From: Clavibacter zhangzhiyongii
GTDB taxonomy: Bacteria > Actinomycetota > Actinomycetes > Actinomycetales > Microbacteriaceae
Length of the DNA: 64,000 bases
Assembly (NCBI RefSeq): GCF_014775655.1
Contig: NZ_CP061274.1
Coordinates: forward strand, 1,984,001 to 2,048,000
Reading direction: 5' to 3'
The position numbers and the translations under genes were made by a program. The notes below the pieces were generated by a model. That model did no database searches, was not told the DNA's origin, and was given only the letters and a program-made list of their open reading frames with translations. Position 1 is the stretch's first letter; each line of letters opens with the position of its first letter. Positions 18,427-27,152 of the stretch are shown piece by piece.

Positions 18427-19812
18427 TCAGCGGGAGGTGCCGCGCGGCTCGTCGCCGAGCCCGGGCGCGCGCGTCACGTCGGCCTCGAGCGCCTCGGCGG
18501 GCGCCGTCACGTCCGCCTCGTGCTCGGTGCCCATGCTCGTCTCGTCGAACGGGTCGCCGCCGCCGAGGACGAGCGCCACGCGGTCGGCGTCGATGCCGCG
18601 GGTCCACGTGCCGATGAGGAGGGTCGCGACGGCGTTGCCGGTGAAGTTCGTGAGGGCGCGCGCCTCAGACATGAAGCGGTCGATGCCGACGATGAGGCCG
18701 ACGCCGTCCACGAGGTCCGGGCGGTGCGACTGCAGCCCGCCCGCGAGGGTGGCGAGGCCGGCGCCCGTGACGCCCGCCGCGCCCTTCGACGCGATGATCA
18801 TGAAGACCAGTAGCGAGACCTGCTCGCCGAGCGCCAGGGGGCTGCCGAGCGCGCTCGCGATGAAGAGGGACGCCATCGTGAGGTAGATGGCCGTGCCGTC
18901 GAGGTTGAACGAGTAGCCGGTGGGCACCGTGATGCCGACGACGGGCTTGGAGACGCCGACGTGCTCCATCTTCGCGATGAGGCGGGGCAGCGCGACCTCG
19001 GAGGAGGACGTCGACACGATGAGCAGGTACTCGCGGCCCAGGTACCTCATCAGCCGGAAGATGCTGACGCGGGCGACGAACCACAGCAGCGTGCCCAGCA
19101 CCACCACGATGAACAGCGCGCACGTGATGTAGAAGCCGATCATCAGGGTCGCCAGGCTGATGACGGCCTGGATCCCGGTCGCGCCGACGACCGCGGCGAT
19201 GGCGCCGAACGCGCCGAGCGGGGCGACCCACATCACCATGCTGAGGATGCGGAACACGAGGACCTGGATGTTGCGGATCCCCTCGAGCACCGGCTCGCCG
19301 CGCTTCCCGAGCTGCTGCAGCGCGAAGCCGACGAGCAGCGCCACGAACAGGGTCTGCAGGATGCTGCCCGAGGTGAGCGACGAGAGGAGCGACGTCGGGA
19401 TGATCGAGAGGAGGAAGTCCTTCTCGTCGGTCGCCTCCGTGGAGCCCTCCGGCGCCCGCAGGCCGCTGAGGTCGAGGCCCTCGCCCGGGTGGATGAGGTT
19501 GCCGACGACCAGGCCGATCGCCAGCGCGAACGTGGACATGACGATGAAGTAGAGGAGCGCGAGCCCGCCGACGCGGCCGACGGTGGCGGCCTTGGCCACG
19601 GATCCGACGCCGAGCACGATCGTGCAGAAGATGATGGGCGCGATCATCATCTTGATGAGGGCGACGAACGCGTCGCCGATCGGCTTGAGGGCCACGCCCG
19701 CCTCGGGGGCGACGAGCCCGACGGTGACGCCGAGGAGCACCGCCACGATGACGGCGATGTAGAGGTAGTGCTGGCGGTCCAGGCGGCGGAGCGCGGCGAT
19801 GGGGTTGGTCAT
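18427..19812 (-). CDS. dctA: C4-dicarboxylate:cation symporter DctA
   Basis: Sodium- or proton-coupled uptake of succinate, fumarate and malate; 461 residues of the DAACS (SLC1-like) family. About eight hydrophobic helices plus re-entrant hairpins are evident. Family motifs include KMMIAPIIFCTIV, the serine-rich STSSSEVALPRLIAKME loop, VPTGYSFNLDGTAIYLTMA (NMDGT-type substrate site) and GVTGAGLATLAGGL. The last 40 residues are a charged cytoplasmic tail. The frame is open to 21069 through antisense of the kinase gene, but MTNPIAALRRLDRQHYLY at 19812 is the family start. It is divergent from a CitA/DcuS-type two-component system that very likely controls it. Confidence 0.92.
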   Translation of the reverse strand: MTNPIAALRRLDRQHYLYIAVIVAVLLGVTVGLVAPEAGVALKPIGDAFVALIKMMIAPIIFCTIVLGVGSVAKAATVGRVGGLALLYFIVMSTFALAIGLVVGNLIHPGEGLDLSGLRAPEGSTEATDEKDFLLSIIPTSLLSSLTSGSILQTLFVALLVGFALQQLGKRGEPVLEGIRNIQVLVFRILSMVMWVAPLGAFGAIAAVVGATGIQAVISLATLMIGFYITCALFIVVVLGTLLWFVARVSIFRLMRYLGREYLLIVSTSSSEVALPRLIAKMEHVGVSKPVVGITVPTGYSFNLDGTAIYLTMASLFIASALGSPLALGEQVSLLVFMIIASKGAAGVTGAGLATLAGGLQSHRPDLVDGVGLIVGIDRFMSEARALTNFTGNAVATLLIGTWTRGIDADRVALVLGGGDPFDETSMGTEHEADVTAPAEALEADVTRAPGLGDEPRGTSR

Positions 19813-19900
19813 GGGACGTCCTTGTCTCGTGAGCGGCGTCGGCACGCGGGGTGCACGACGGTCCCCGTCAGCATGTCCGACGCGCGGGCGGGGCCCGGCG

Positions 19901-19919
19901 TTGTGTTCATAATGTTCCT
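19901..19919. promoter_or_regulatory. AT-rich repeat in the dctA/sensor-kinase divergent promoter
   Basis: In a 141-base divergent gap the stretch 19901-19919 is strikingly AT-rich for this genome. It contains a TGTTC direct repeat (19904-19908 and 19913-19917, nine bases apart, about one helical turn). It is a candidate -10 region or a binding site for the response regulator encoded next door. Confidence 0.4.
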
Positions 19920-19953
19920 GCCGGGGCGACTGCCGCGGGGGCGAGGAGGCGGC

Positions 19954-21693
19954 ATGTCCCGACGCGCGCTCGCCGACCGCAGCCGACCCCCGCGCCCGGG
20001 CCGGCCGCGCCTCGGCCGGCCGCGCCTGGGTCGGCCGCGCGGCATCGCGGCGCGTCTGCTCGCCGTCCAGCTCGCGGTGCTGCTCGTCGTCGCGGTCGTC
20101 GCGACCGCGGCGCTCTTCGCCGACTCGCGACAGCGGGCCGAGCAGGCCGCCGCCGACCGGAGCCTCGCCGTGGCGACCACGGTGGCCGACGCGCCGCGGG
20201 TCGCGGAGGGGCTCGCGTCGGCGGATCCCACGGGCGCTCTGCTCGACTACTCGCTCGACGTGACGCGCGACACCGGGGTCGACTTCGTCACGATCATGGA
20301 CCGCGACACCGTGCGGGTCACGCACCCCGACCCCGACGAGATCGGCGGCCGCTACCTCGGCACCACGGGACCCGCGCTCGCCGGGCGCCCCATGACGGAG
20401 ACCTCCACGGGGACGCTCGGGCCGAGCGTCCGGGCCGTCGTCCCCGTGCGCGACGCGGCGGGCGGGATCGTCGGGCTCGTCGCCGCTGGCGTCACCGTGG
20501 AGCGCGTGACCGAGGTGCTGGGCGCGCGCCTGCCGGGGCTCGTCGGCACGGTCGGCGCGCTCGCGCTGCTGCTCGCGGCCGGTGCCGTGCTCCTCAGCCG
20601 CTCGCTCGAGCGGACCACCTGGGGGCTCGGGCCCGAGGAGATGGCGCGGATGCTCGCGTACCACGAGTCGGTGCTGCACTCCGTCGGCGAGGGCATCGTG
20701 CTCGTCGACCGCGACCGGCGGCTCGCGCTCCACAACGACCCGGCGGCCGAGCTGCTCGGGCTGGACCTGGATCCGGCGGACGGGCCCGTCGACGTCGCCG
20801 CGCTCGGCCTGCCCGCGGCCCTCGAGCGGCTGCTCGCGTCCGGCGCGTCGGCCGACGAGGTCGTGCACCTGCCGTCGGGCCGCGTGCTCGTCGTCACCCA
20901 GCGGCCCGCGCTGCCCACGGGACGCACGGGGAGCGCCGCGCGGCTGGGCACGGTCACGACGCTGCGGGACCGGACGGAGATCCAGCGGCTGTCGGGCGAG
21001 CTGGCGACGCTCCGGACGCTGTCGGATGCGATGCGCGCGCAGACGCACGAGTTCGCGAACCGGCTGCACACGATCGTCTCGCTCATCGAGCTGGAGCGGC
21101 CGCGCGAGGCGCTGGCCCTCGCGGCGGCGGAGCTGGAGACCGACCGGCGGGCGTCCAAGGGCGGGCTCGCCGAGGACGCGGATCCCGTCGTGCGGGCGCT
21201 CGTGCGCGGCAAGGCGGCGCAGGCGGCGGAGCGCGGGGTGGAGCTGACGGTGCGCGTCGCCGCCGGCACGGGCGACCCCGGCGTGCCCGCGCCCGAGCTC
21301 GTGACCATCGTCGGCAACCTCGTCGACAACGCCGTCGACGCGGCCGCGGACCCCTCGGGGGCGACCGCCCGCGGCGACGACCGGGGCCGCGTCGAGCTCG
21401 CGCTGTCGCGGACGGCGGCGGGCGCGCTCGTGATCGAGGTCCAGGACGACGGGCCGGGCGTGGATCCCGTCGTGCGGCCCCGGGTGCTGGAGTACGGCGT
21501 GACGACGAAGGCGGCCGAGGACGGGCCGCGCGGCGTGGGGCTCGCCCTCGTGGCGCGCTCGGCGGCGCGGCTCGGCGGAACGGTCGAGGTGGGCGACGCG
21601 GACGCCCGGCTCGGCGGCGCGCGCCTGCGGGTCGTCCTGCCTGCGGACACGGGCTCGCCGGCCGACGTCGGCGCGGCCGGGGCGCGCGCGTGA
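19954..21693 (+). CDS. CitA/DcuS-type sensor histidine kinase
   Basis: A 579-residue membrane sensor for di- or tricarboxylates. A basic N-terminal region contains a tandem RPRLG repeat, then TM1 (about 38-60), a periplasmic PDC/CACHE domain of about 130 residues (VDFVTIMDRDTVRVTHPDPDEIG is typical), TM2 (about 195-220), a PAS domain (about 232-340), and the SpoOB-type dimerisation helix with the phospho-acceptor in QTHEFANRLHT. The HATPase region shows the N box VDNAVDAA, DDGPGVDP and GVGLALVARSAARLGG. AGGAGG at 19944-19949 supports ATG 19954. Its TGA overlaps the regulator's GTG. Orientation opposite dctA suggests it controls C4-dicarboxylate uptake. Confidence 0.9.
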   Translation: MSRRALADRSRPPRPGRPRLGRPRLGRPRGIAARLLAVQLAVLLVVAVVATAALFADSRQRAEQAAADRSLAVATTVADAPRVAEGLASADPTGALLDYSLDVTRDTGVDFVTIMDRDTVRVTHPDPDEIGGRYLGTTGPALAGRPMTETSTGTLGPSVRAVVPVRDAAGGIVGLVAAGVTVERVTEVLGARLPGLVGTVGALALLLAAGAVLLSRSLERTTWGLGPEEMARMLAYHESVLHSVGEGIVLVDRDRRLALHNDPAAELLGLDLDPADGPVDVAALGLPAALERLLASGASADEVVHLPSGRVLVVTQRPALPTGRTGSAARLGTVTTLRDRTEIQRLSGELATLRTLSDAMRAQTHEFANRLHTIVSLIELERPREALALAAAELETDRRASKGGLAEDADPVVRALVRGKAAQAAERGVELTVRVAAGTGDPGVPAPELVTIVGNLVDNAVDAAADPSGATARGDDRGRVELALSRTAAGALVIEVQDDGPGVDPVVRPRVLEYGVTTKAAEDGPRGVGLALVARSAARLGGTVEVGDADARLGGARLRVVLPADTGSPADVGAAGARA

Positions 21694-22436
21694 TCCGCGT
21701 CCTGGTCGTCGACGACGATGTGCTCACCGCGGAGGCCCACGCCGCCTACGTCGGTCGGCTCGACGGCTTCGCGGTGGCGGGCGTCGCGCACACGGGCGGC
21801 GAGGCGCTGCGGATCCTCGCGGAGTCCGGCGCGGGAGCGGAGGCCGGCGCGGACGCCGGGGCCTCCGCCGGGATCGACCTCGTGCTCCTCGACATGACCC
21901 TGCCCGACATGCACGGCCTGGAGGTCTGCCGCCGCCTGCGCGCGGCCGGCCGCGTGACCGACGTCGTCGCCGTGACCGCCGTGCGCGACCAGGCCGTGGT
22001 GCGCAGCTCGGTGACCGCGGGGATCGTGCAGTACCTCATCAAGCCGTTCACCTTCGCGGCCTTCGCGGAGAAGATGGCCGCCTACGTCGGCTACCGGGAG
22101 GGGCTGGGCGCCGACGGCGGGAGCACGACGCAGCTGCAGGTGGACCGCGCTCTCGCGGCGCTGCGCTCCCCCGCGTCCGACGCCCGGCTGCCGAAGGGCA
22201 TGTCGGCGGAGACGCTCGACCTCGTGCGCGGCATCGCCCGCGGCGACGGGGCGTCGGCGGCAGCGGCGCGCGGCGCCGACGGGGTCTCGGCCGCGGAGGT
22301 GTCGGGCGTGCTCGACGTGTCGCGCGTGACGGCCCGCCGGTACCTCGAGTACCTGGCGGACGTGGGCCAGGTGGAGCGCGTGCCGCGCTACGGCACGCCC
22401 GGCCGGCCGGAGCTCGGGTACCGCTGGACCAGGTGA
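21690..22436 (+). CDS. CitB/DcuR-type response regulator
   Basis: A 248-residue two-component regulator. The receiver domain has the acidic pocket VVDDD, phospho-acceptor D68 in LLDMTLPDMHG and the YLIKPF lysine. The C-terminal part has a helix-turn-helix of the CitB/DcuR type (about 205-235, VSAAEVSGVLDVSRVTARRYLEYL). The receiver carries an unusual low-complexity Ala/Gly insertion (about 47-61, GAGAEAGADAGASAG) between helix 2 and strand 3. It starts at GTG 21690, overlapping the kinase stop by GTGA. Likely targets are the dctA promoter and possibly its own. Confidence 0.9.
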   Translation: MIRVLVVDDDVLTAEAHAAYVGRLDGFAVAGVAHTGGEALRILAESGAGAEAGADAGASAGIDLVLLDMTLPDMHGLEVCRRLRAAGRVTDVVAVTAVRDQAVVRSSVTAGIVQYLIKPFTFAAFAEKMAAYVGYREGLGADGGSTTQLQVDRALAALRSPASDARLPKGMSAETLDLVRGIARGDGASAAAARGADGVSAAEVSGVLDVSRVTARRYLEYLADVGQVERVPRYGTPGRPELGYRWTR

Positions 22437-22529
22437 CGCACCGTACGGCACGTCGGCGGCGCGCGCGAGCCCGACGGCGGATCCGCCCGCGCCCGTGACG
22501 ATGTCGCCGCCCCGTGCGAGTCTCGGAGC

Positions 22530-23576
22530 ATGAGACGCACGATCCTCCCGCCGTACCTGCTGACCCGCCTCGCCGAGGCCGATCCCGACCGGGTGTCCGC
22601 CGCGCGGCAGGCCGCCCGCCGCGCGCTCCGCGACCAGGGGCCGCTCATCCACGACCGCCGCGGGCCGGGCGCCCGGCCGGACGCGTCGGCGCTCGCGGAG
22701 CGCGACCCGTCGGGGATCCACCGCACGATCTCCGACGCGGGGAACCGCGAGGAGCTGCCCGGCCGCACGGTGCGCGTCGAGGGCGCGCCCGACACGGGCG
22801 ACGCGGAGGTCGACGAGGCGTACGCCGGGCTCGGCGCCACCTACTCCCTCTTCTCCGAGGTCTACGGCCGCGAGTCGCTCGACGACCGCGGCCTCCCGCT
22901 GCTCGCGACGGTGCACTACGGCGAGGAGTACGACAACGCGTTCTGGGACGGCACCCGCATGGTCTTCGGCGACGGGGACGGCGAGGTGTTCGCGCCGTTC
23001 ACGCGGTCGCTCACGGTCATCGGGCACGAGCTGACCCACGGGGTCACCGAGCTCACGCTCGGCCTCGTCTACCAGGGGCAGTCGGGCGCGCTCAACGAGT
23101 CGATCTCCGACGTGTTCGGCGTGCTGGTGGAGCAGCACGCGCTGGGGCAGACGGCGGACGAGGCCACCTGGCTCGTCGGCGCCGAGCTGTTCCTCGACCG
23201 GTCCACGGGCCTCGCGCTCCGCTCCATGCGCGCGCCGGGCACGGCGTACGACGACGACGTGCTCGGGAAGGACCCGCAGCCCGGCCACATGGACGACTAC
23301 GTGGAGACCGAGGAGGACAACGGCGGCGTCCACATCAACTCCGGCATCCCGAACCGCGCGTTCTTCCTCGCGGCCACGGCCATCGGCGGGGAGGCCTGGG
23401 AGGGCGCGGGCCGCGTCTGGTACGACGTGATCGACGCCGGCGCCGTCCGCGCCGACGCCGACTTCGCCGCCTTCGCGCGCGCCACGGTCGAGGCGGCGGC
23501 CGCGCGGTACGGTGAGGGCGCGTCCGAGGTCGCCGCGGTCCAGGCGGCGTGGGAGGGCGTCGGGATCGAGGTCTAG
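22530..23576 (+). CDS. protealysin-type M4 zinc metallopeptidase
   Basis: A 348-residue thermolysin-family peptidase. Zinc ligands and catalysis come from HELTH (166-170) and NESISD with E190. There is no signal peptide. Instead a roughly 70-residue N-terminal propeptide begins MRRTILPPYLLTRLAE, matching the short PPYL-type propeptide of protealysin-like enzymes, which are made inside the cell. The proposed first-residue region ERDPSG...RTISDAGN lies before the mature GATYSLFSEVYGRES domain. The next gene is its inhibitor-family partner, adjacent without a spacer. Physiological substrates are unknown. Confidence 0.9.
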   Translation: MRRTILPPYLLTRLAEADPDRVSAARQAARRALRDQGPLIHDRRGPGARPDASALAERDPSGIHRTISDAGNREELPGRTVRVEGAPDTGDAEVDEAYAGLGATYSLFSEVYGRESLDDRGLPLLATVHYGEEYDNAFWDGTRMVFGDGDGEVFAPFTRSLTVIGHELTHGVTELTLGLVYQGQSGALNESISDVFGVLVEQHALGQTADEATWLVGAELFLDRSTGLALRSMRAPGTAYDDDVLGKDPQPGHMDDYVETEEDNGGVHINSGIPNRAFFLAATAIGGEAWEGAGRVWYDVIDAGAVRADADFAAFARATVEAAAARYGEGASEVAAVQAAWEGVGIEV

Positions 23577-23858
23577 GTGGAGATCGCCGTGTCGCGCACG
23601 GGCGGGATGGCGGGCATGACCCGCACCTGGTCGGTGCGCGTGGACGACGGGGCGGACGAGCAGGCCGCGTGGTGCGCGCTGGTCGACGACTGCCCCTGGG
23701 ACGAGCCGGCCGCGCCCACGCCGGGCGCCGACCGCTTCGTCTACGTCGTGCGCGCGGGCGACCGCGAGGCGCGCCTCGGCGAGGCCGCCGTCGACGGACC
23801 GTGGCGTCGGCTCGTCGACCGGGTGCGCGACGCGTCCCGTGGGAGCCTGGGGGGATGA
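23577..23858 (+). CDS. emfourin-type inhibitor of the M4 peptidase
   Basis: A 93-residue small protein beginning at GTG 23577, the base after the peptidase stop. Its pattern (MEIAVSRTGGMAGMTRTWSVRVDD at the start, then DRFVYVVRAGDREARLGEAAV) and position fit emfourins, co-encoded inhibitors of protealysin-like M4 enzymes. The N-terminal strand with the GG turn is the part that enters the protease active site in the characterised member. It overlaps the following DUF3097 gene by ATGA, so all three genes are translationally linked. The homology is recognised by pattern and context, not by a search. Confidence 0.75.
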   Translation: MEIAVSRTGGMAGMTRTWSVRVDDGADEQAAWCALVDDCPWDEPAAPTPGADRFVYVVRAGDREARLGEAAVDGPWRRLVDRVRDASRGSLGG

Positions 23859-24715
23859 CGCCGCCCCCCTTCGACGACGACCGCTACGGACAGAACGTGC
23901 TCGCCGCCGGATGGCGCGGACCCGCGAAGGCGGGGCCCCGGCCGCAGGACGCGACGCGCGACCTCGTGGTCGAGGAGCTGTCCACCGGGTTCTGCGGCGC
24001 GATCGTGCGCGTCGAGTCCGGCATGGTCGTGCTCGAGGACTTCCGGCGGAAGCAGCGCACCTTCCCGCTCGGCGGGTCCTTCCTGCTCGAGGGCGAGCCC
24101 GTGGCGCTGCGCGTGCCCCGCGCGGCGCCCGCCGGTCCCGCGCGCACGGCGTCCGGGTCGCTGGCGGTCGCCGACGCCCGGGCCCGCGTGGCCCTGCCCA
24201 GCCGGATCTTCGTGGAGGGCCGGCACGACGCCGAGCTGGTTGAGAAGGTGTGGGGCGAGGACCTCCGCATCGAGGGCGTCGTCGTCGAGTACCTCGAGGG
24301 CGTCGACCACCTCGACGAGGAGCTCGACCGCTTCCGCCCCGGGAAGGGCCGCCGCGTCGGCGTGCTCGTCGACCACCTCGTGCCGGGATCCAAGGAGAGC
24401 CGGATCGCCGAGGCCGTCGCCCGCGGGCCGCACCGCGCGCACGCGCTCGTGGTCGGCCACCCCTACGTGGACGTGTGGCAGTCGGTGAAGCCCGCGCGGC
24501 TCGGGCTCCGCGAGTGGCCCGTCATCCCGCGGCACGTCGAGTGGAAGCACGGCATCTGCGCCGCGCTCGGCTGGCCGCACGCCGAGCAGGCCGACATCGC
24601 GCGGGCCTGGCAGCGGATCCTCGGCCAGGTGCGCTCCTACCAGGACCTGGAGCCGGCGCTCCTCGGCCGGGTGGAGCAGCTCATCGACTTCGTGACGGAT
24701 CCCGCGGGCAGGTAG
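23855..24715 (+). CDS. DUF3097 family protein with Toprim-like features
   Basis: A 286-residue conserved actinobacterial protein of unknown function (DUF3097). An N-terminal beta-rich segment (about 40-85, FCGAIVRVESGMVVLEDFRRKQRTFPL) is followed by IFVEGRHDAELVEKVWG and later VGVLVDHLVPGSKESRIAEAV and HALVVGHPYVDVWQSVKPARLG. The pairing of a glutamate in a VEGxxDAxL strand with a downstream acidic strand is reminiscent of the Toprim fold seen in primases and recombination proteins (my inference). It overlaps the emfourin stop by ATGA. Why a peptidase/inhibitor pair is coupled to it is unclear; simple co-expression is possible. Confidence 0.75.
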   Translation: MTPPPFDDDRYGQNVLAAGWRGPAKAGPRPQDATRDLVVEELSTGFCGAIVRVESGMVVLEDFRRKQRTFPLGGSFLLEGEPVALRVPRAAPAGPARTASGSLAVADARARVALPSRIFVEGRHDAELVEKVWGEDLRIEGVVVEYLEGVDHLDEELDRFRPGKGRRVGVLVDHLVPGSKESRIAEAVARGPHRAHALVVGHPYVDVWQSVKPARLGLREWPVIPRHVEWKHGICAALGWPHAEQADIARAWQRILGQVRSYQDLEPALLGRVEQLIDFVTDPAGR

Positions 24716-24757
24716 CGCGGCCGGTAGCGCCCGGCCGGTGGCCGCCGGCCGCCGCGA

Positions 24758-25831
24758 TCACGCGGGCGCCGCCGCCGTCTCGCCGAGGCGCACGCGCACG
24801 GGCAGCACGACGCTCGCCGGCGTGCGACCCGCGAGCAGCTCGCCGACCATGCGCCCGGCCTGCACCCCGCGGTCGTGCAGGGGCTGCTCGACCGTGGTGA
24901 GCCGCCGGCCGAGCCACGGCAGGTCGGCGCCGTCGAAGCCGGTGACCGTGAGCTCGTCGGGCACGCGGATCCCGCGCGCGGCCGCCGCCCGCAGCACGCT
25001 CGCGGCGAGCACGTCGTTCTGGGCGAGGATCGCCGTGGGCCGCGACGGCAGGTCGAGCAGCACGGCCGCGGCGGCCTCCCCCGCCGGGAGGTCGCGGCCG
25101 CCCGCCTCGACGCGGACGGCGTCCGGGAACACGGCGCGCGCCGCGCGGAGCCGCTCCCGGATGGTGCGGTTGACGATCCCCTCGAGGCCGTCGCCCACGG
25201 GCAGGACGGGGCCGGGCGGTCCGTCCTCCTCGATGCGCGTGGTGCGCATCAGCACGCCGACGCGGCGGTGGCCCAGCGCGCGCACGTGCCGGGCCAGCTC
25301 GCCCATGCCGCGCGCGTCGTCGATGTCGACCACGGCGACGCCCTCGTCGTGCGGACCCTCGACGCCGACCATGGGGATCCGGCGCGCGCGGAGGCCCGGC
25401 AGGAGCGCGTCCACCTCCTCGCCGCGGGTGAGGAACACGACGGCGTCGACGGGCATGCCCTCCAGGAGCGTCGCGGATCCGGCGCGCGGCTCGCGACGAC
25501 CCGGCAGGAGCAGCTGCCCCACCTCGAGCTCGTCGAGCGCCTCCGAGAGGCCCGCCATGGTCGCGAGCGCGACCGGGTTCTGGAACGCCCGGCGGATGCT
25601 GCCCGCCACGACCACGCCGACGATGCCGGACCGGCCGCTCTTCAGCGACCGGGCGGTGGGATCCGGCCCCGCGTACCCGATGTCGGCGGCGGCGGCGAGG
25701 ATCCGGGCGCGCGTGGCCGGCGTGATCGACCCCGTGCTGCGGTAGGCGAGCGACGCCGTGGAGGTGGAGACGCCGGCGAGCGCGGCCACGTCGGCGAGCG
25801 TCACGGAGGTGCGCGGCGAGTTCCTCCTCAT
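24758..25831 (-). CDS. LacI-family transcriptional repressor
   Basis: A 357-residue regulator. The N-terminal HTH and hinge (about 8-62) read VTLADVAALAGVSTSTASLA ... ARSLKSGRSGIVGVVV, and a periplasmic-binding-protein-like sensor domain follows, ending in TVTGFDGADLPWLGRRLTTVEQP. The ligand is not predictable, but it diverges from the ABC importer operon and probably represses it. ATG 25831 sits seven bases after a TAGGGT on its own strand, which supports this start over the open frame to 25978. Confidence 0.88.
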   Translation of the reverse strand: MRRNSPRTSVTLADVAALAGVSTSTASLAYRSTGSITPATRARILAAAADIGYAGPDPTARSLKSGRSGIVGVVVAGSIRRAFQNPVALATMAGLSEALDELEVGQLLLPGRREPRAGSATLLEGMPVDAVVFLTRGEEVDALLPGLRARRIPMVGVEGPHDEGVAVVDIDDARGMGELARHVRALGHRRVGVLMRTTRIEEDGPPGPVLPVGDGLEGIVNRTIRERLRAARAVFPDAVRVEAGGRDLPAGEAAAAVLLDLPSRPTAILAQNDVLAASVLRAAAARGIRVPDELTVTGFDGADLPWLGRRLTTVEQPLHDRGVQAGRMVGELLAGRTPASVVLPVRVRLGETAAAPA

Positions 25832-25838
25832 GCGATCC

Positions 25839-25844
25839 ACCCTA
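25839..25844 (-). promoter_or_regulatory. -10 hexamer TAGGGT for a leaderless lacI-type transcript
   Basis: On the minus strand TAGGGT is followed by GGATCGC (seven bases) and the repressor ATG. No Shine-Dalgarno is present in that gap. Confidence 0.5.
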
Positions 25845-25941
25845 TTCAGGAGCCGCCGCCGGACGGGCCCGTTCGCCCTCGCGGGCGCGGATCGCAACGT
25901 TCCGTTCACGTGCGGGCCACCGGTGACCCGCACCATCGAAA

Positions 25942-25958
25942 CGATGCGATCCGCATCG
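25942..25958. promoter_or_regulatory. candidate LacI-family operator palindrome
   Basis: Perfect 7-bp inverted arms CGATGCG and CGCATCG flank a three-base centre. The site lies between the divergent repressor and the importer operon, 28 bases before the binding-protein GTG. A smaller overlapping repeat, CATCG-AAA-CGATG (25934-25946), precedes it. The position suits repression of the importer genes. Confidence 0.5.
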
Positions 25959-25985
25959 CTCCCCCAGCAGAAGGACACCCGACCC

Positions 25986-27152
25986 GTGATCCCCCGCCGT
26001 CACCTCCTCGCCCTCGCCGCCGCCGCCTCAGCCGCGGTCGCGCTCGCCGGCTGCGCTCCCACCACGAGCACGCAGGCCCAGGCGCAGAACCACGCCGTGA
26101 CCGACGCCTCGGGCACCGCCCGGGTCTTCATCTCCGGCGACACCAACGTCCAGGCCCTCTGGGACGACGGGATCATCCCCGCGTTCGAGAAGGCGAACCC
26201 CGGCGCCAGCGTCACCACGACGCTCGACCTGCACGGCGAGCACGACGCGCAGACCATGGCGACGCTCACGAGCTCGGTGCAGGGCGGATCCGACCCCGGC
26301 TACGACCTCGTCGACGCCGGCTTCACCGCGGCGGCGGGTACGGGCGGGCTGCTCGCGCCCGTCTCGGCCGACACGATCCCCAACCTCGCGACCGTGCCCG
26401 ACGCGACCGTGCAGGCGGGCGGCGGCTTCGGGATCCCCTACCGCGCCTCGTCCGTGCTCCTCGCCTACGACTCCACGGAGGTCACCGACCCGCCGAGGAC
26501 GCTCGACGACCTGCTCGCGTGGATCACCGCGCACCCCGGCCAGTTCGCCTACAACTCCCCCTCCACCGGCGGATCCGGCGGCGCCTTCGTGACCACCGTG
26601 CTCGACTCGCACCTCGACGACGCCACGCGGGAGAAGATGACGACCGGCTACGACCAGTCGCTCGAGGGCGCGTGGGACGCGGGCTTCGACCAGCTCAGGA
26701 GCCTGAACGCCTCCATGTACCAGGGCGGCGTGTACCCGAACGGCAACAACCAGGTGCTCGACCTGCTCGGCACGGGCGCCATCCAGATGGCCCCCGTCTG
26801 GAGCGACCAGGTCATCACCGCGCAGAAGTCGGGCACGCTGCCGTCGACGGTCCGGTACACCCAGATCTCCGCCCCGGCCTTCACCGGCCACGCCTCCTTC
26901 CTCGGCATCCCGAAGACGGCCGAGCACGCGGACGTCGCGCGGAAGCTGGCCGACTACGTCCTCTCCGCCGAGGGCCAGGCGGTCATCGCGAGCACCATCG
27001 CGGGCTACCCCGTCATCTCGCTCGACCAGGTGCCCGAGGACCTCAGGGCGCAGTTCTCCTCCGCCGACCCCGCGACCCTCCGCCCCGGCTACCAGAGCCA
27101 GATGGCGTCCGACATGTCGAACCTGTGGGACCGGAAGGTGCCCGGCCAGTGA
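25986..27152 (+). CDS. ABC importer substrate-binding lipoprotein (FbpA/AEP-type family 1)
   Basis: A 388-residue extracellular binding protein. The signal peptide and lipobox are MIPRRHLLALAAAASAAVALAGC, with the lipid-modified Cys in LAGC. The mature part fits the iron/thiamine/2-aminoethylphosphonate/spermidine binding-protein group (RVFISGDTNVQALWDDGIIPAFEKANPG; FGIPYRASSVLLAYDS; AQAVIAS near the end). GTG 25986 gives a normal-length signal peptide and has AGAAGGA 11 bases upstream; ATG 25944 is an alternative inside the palindrome region. The last gene of the operon suggests a phosphodiester or phosphorylated ligand. Sequence alone does not fix the substrate. Confidence 0.85.
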   Translation: MIPRRHLLALAAAASAAVALAGCAPTTSTQAQAQNHAVTDASGTARVFISGDTNVQALWDDGIIPAFEKANPGASVTTTLDLHGEHDAQTMATLTSSVQGGSDPGYDLVDAGFTAAAGTGGLLAPVSADTIPNLATVPDATVQAGGGFGIPYRASSVLLAYDSTEVTDPPRTLDDLLAWITAHPGQFAYNSPSTGGSGGAFVTTVLDSHLDDATREKMTTGYDQSLEGAWDAGFDQLRSLNASMYQGGVYPNGNNQVLDLLGTGAIQMAPVWSDQVITAQKSGTLPSTVRYTQISAPAFTGHASFLGIPKTAEHADVARKLADYVLSAEGQAVIASTIAGYPVISLDQVPEDLRAQFSSADPATLRPGYQSQMASDMSNLWDRKVPGQ

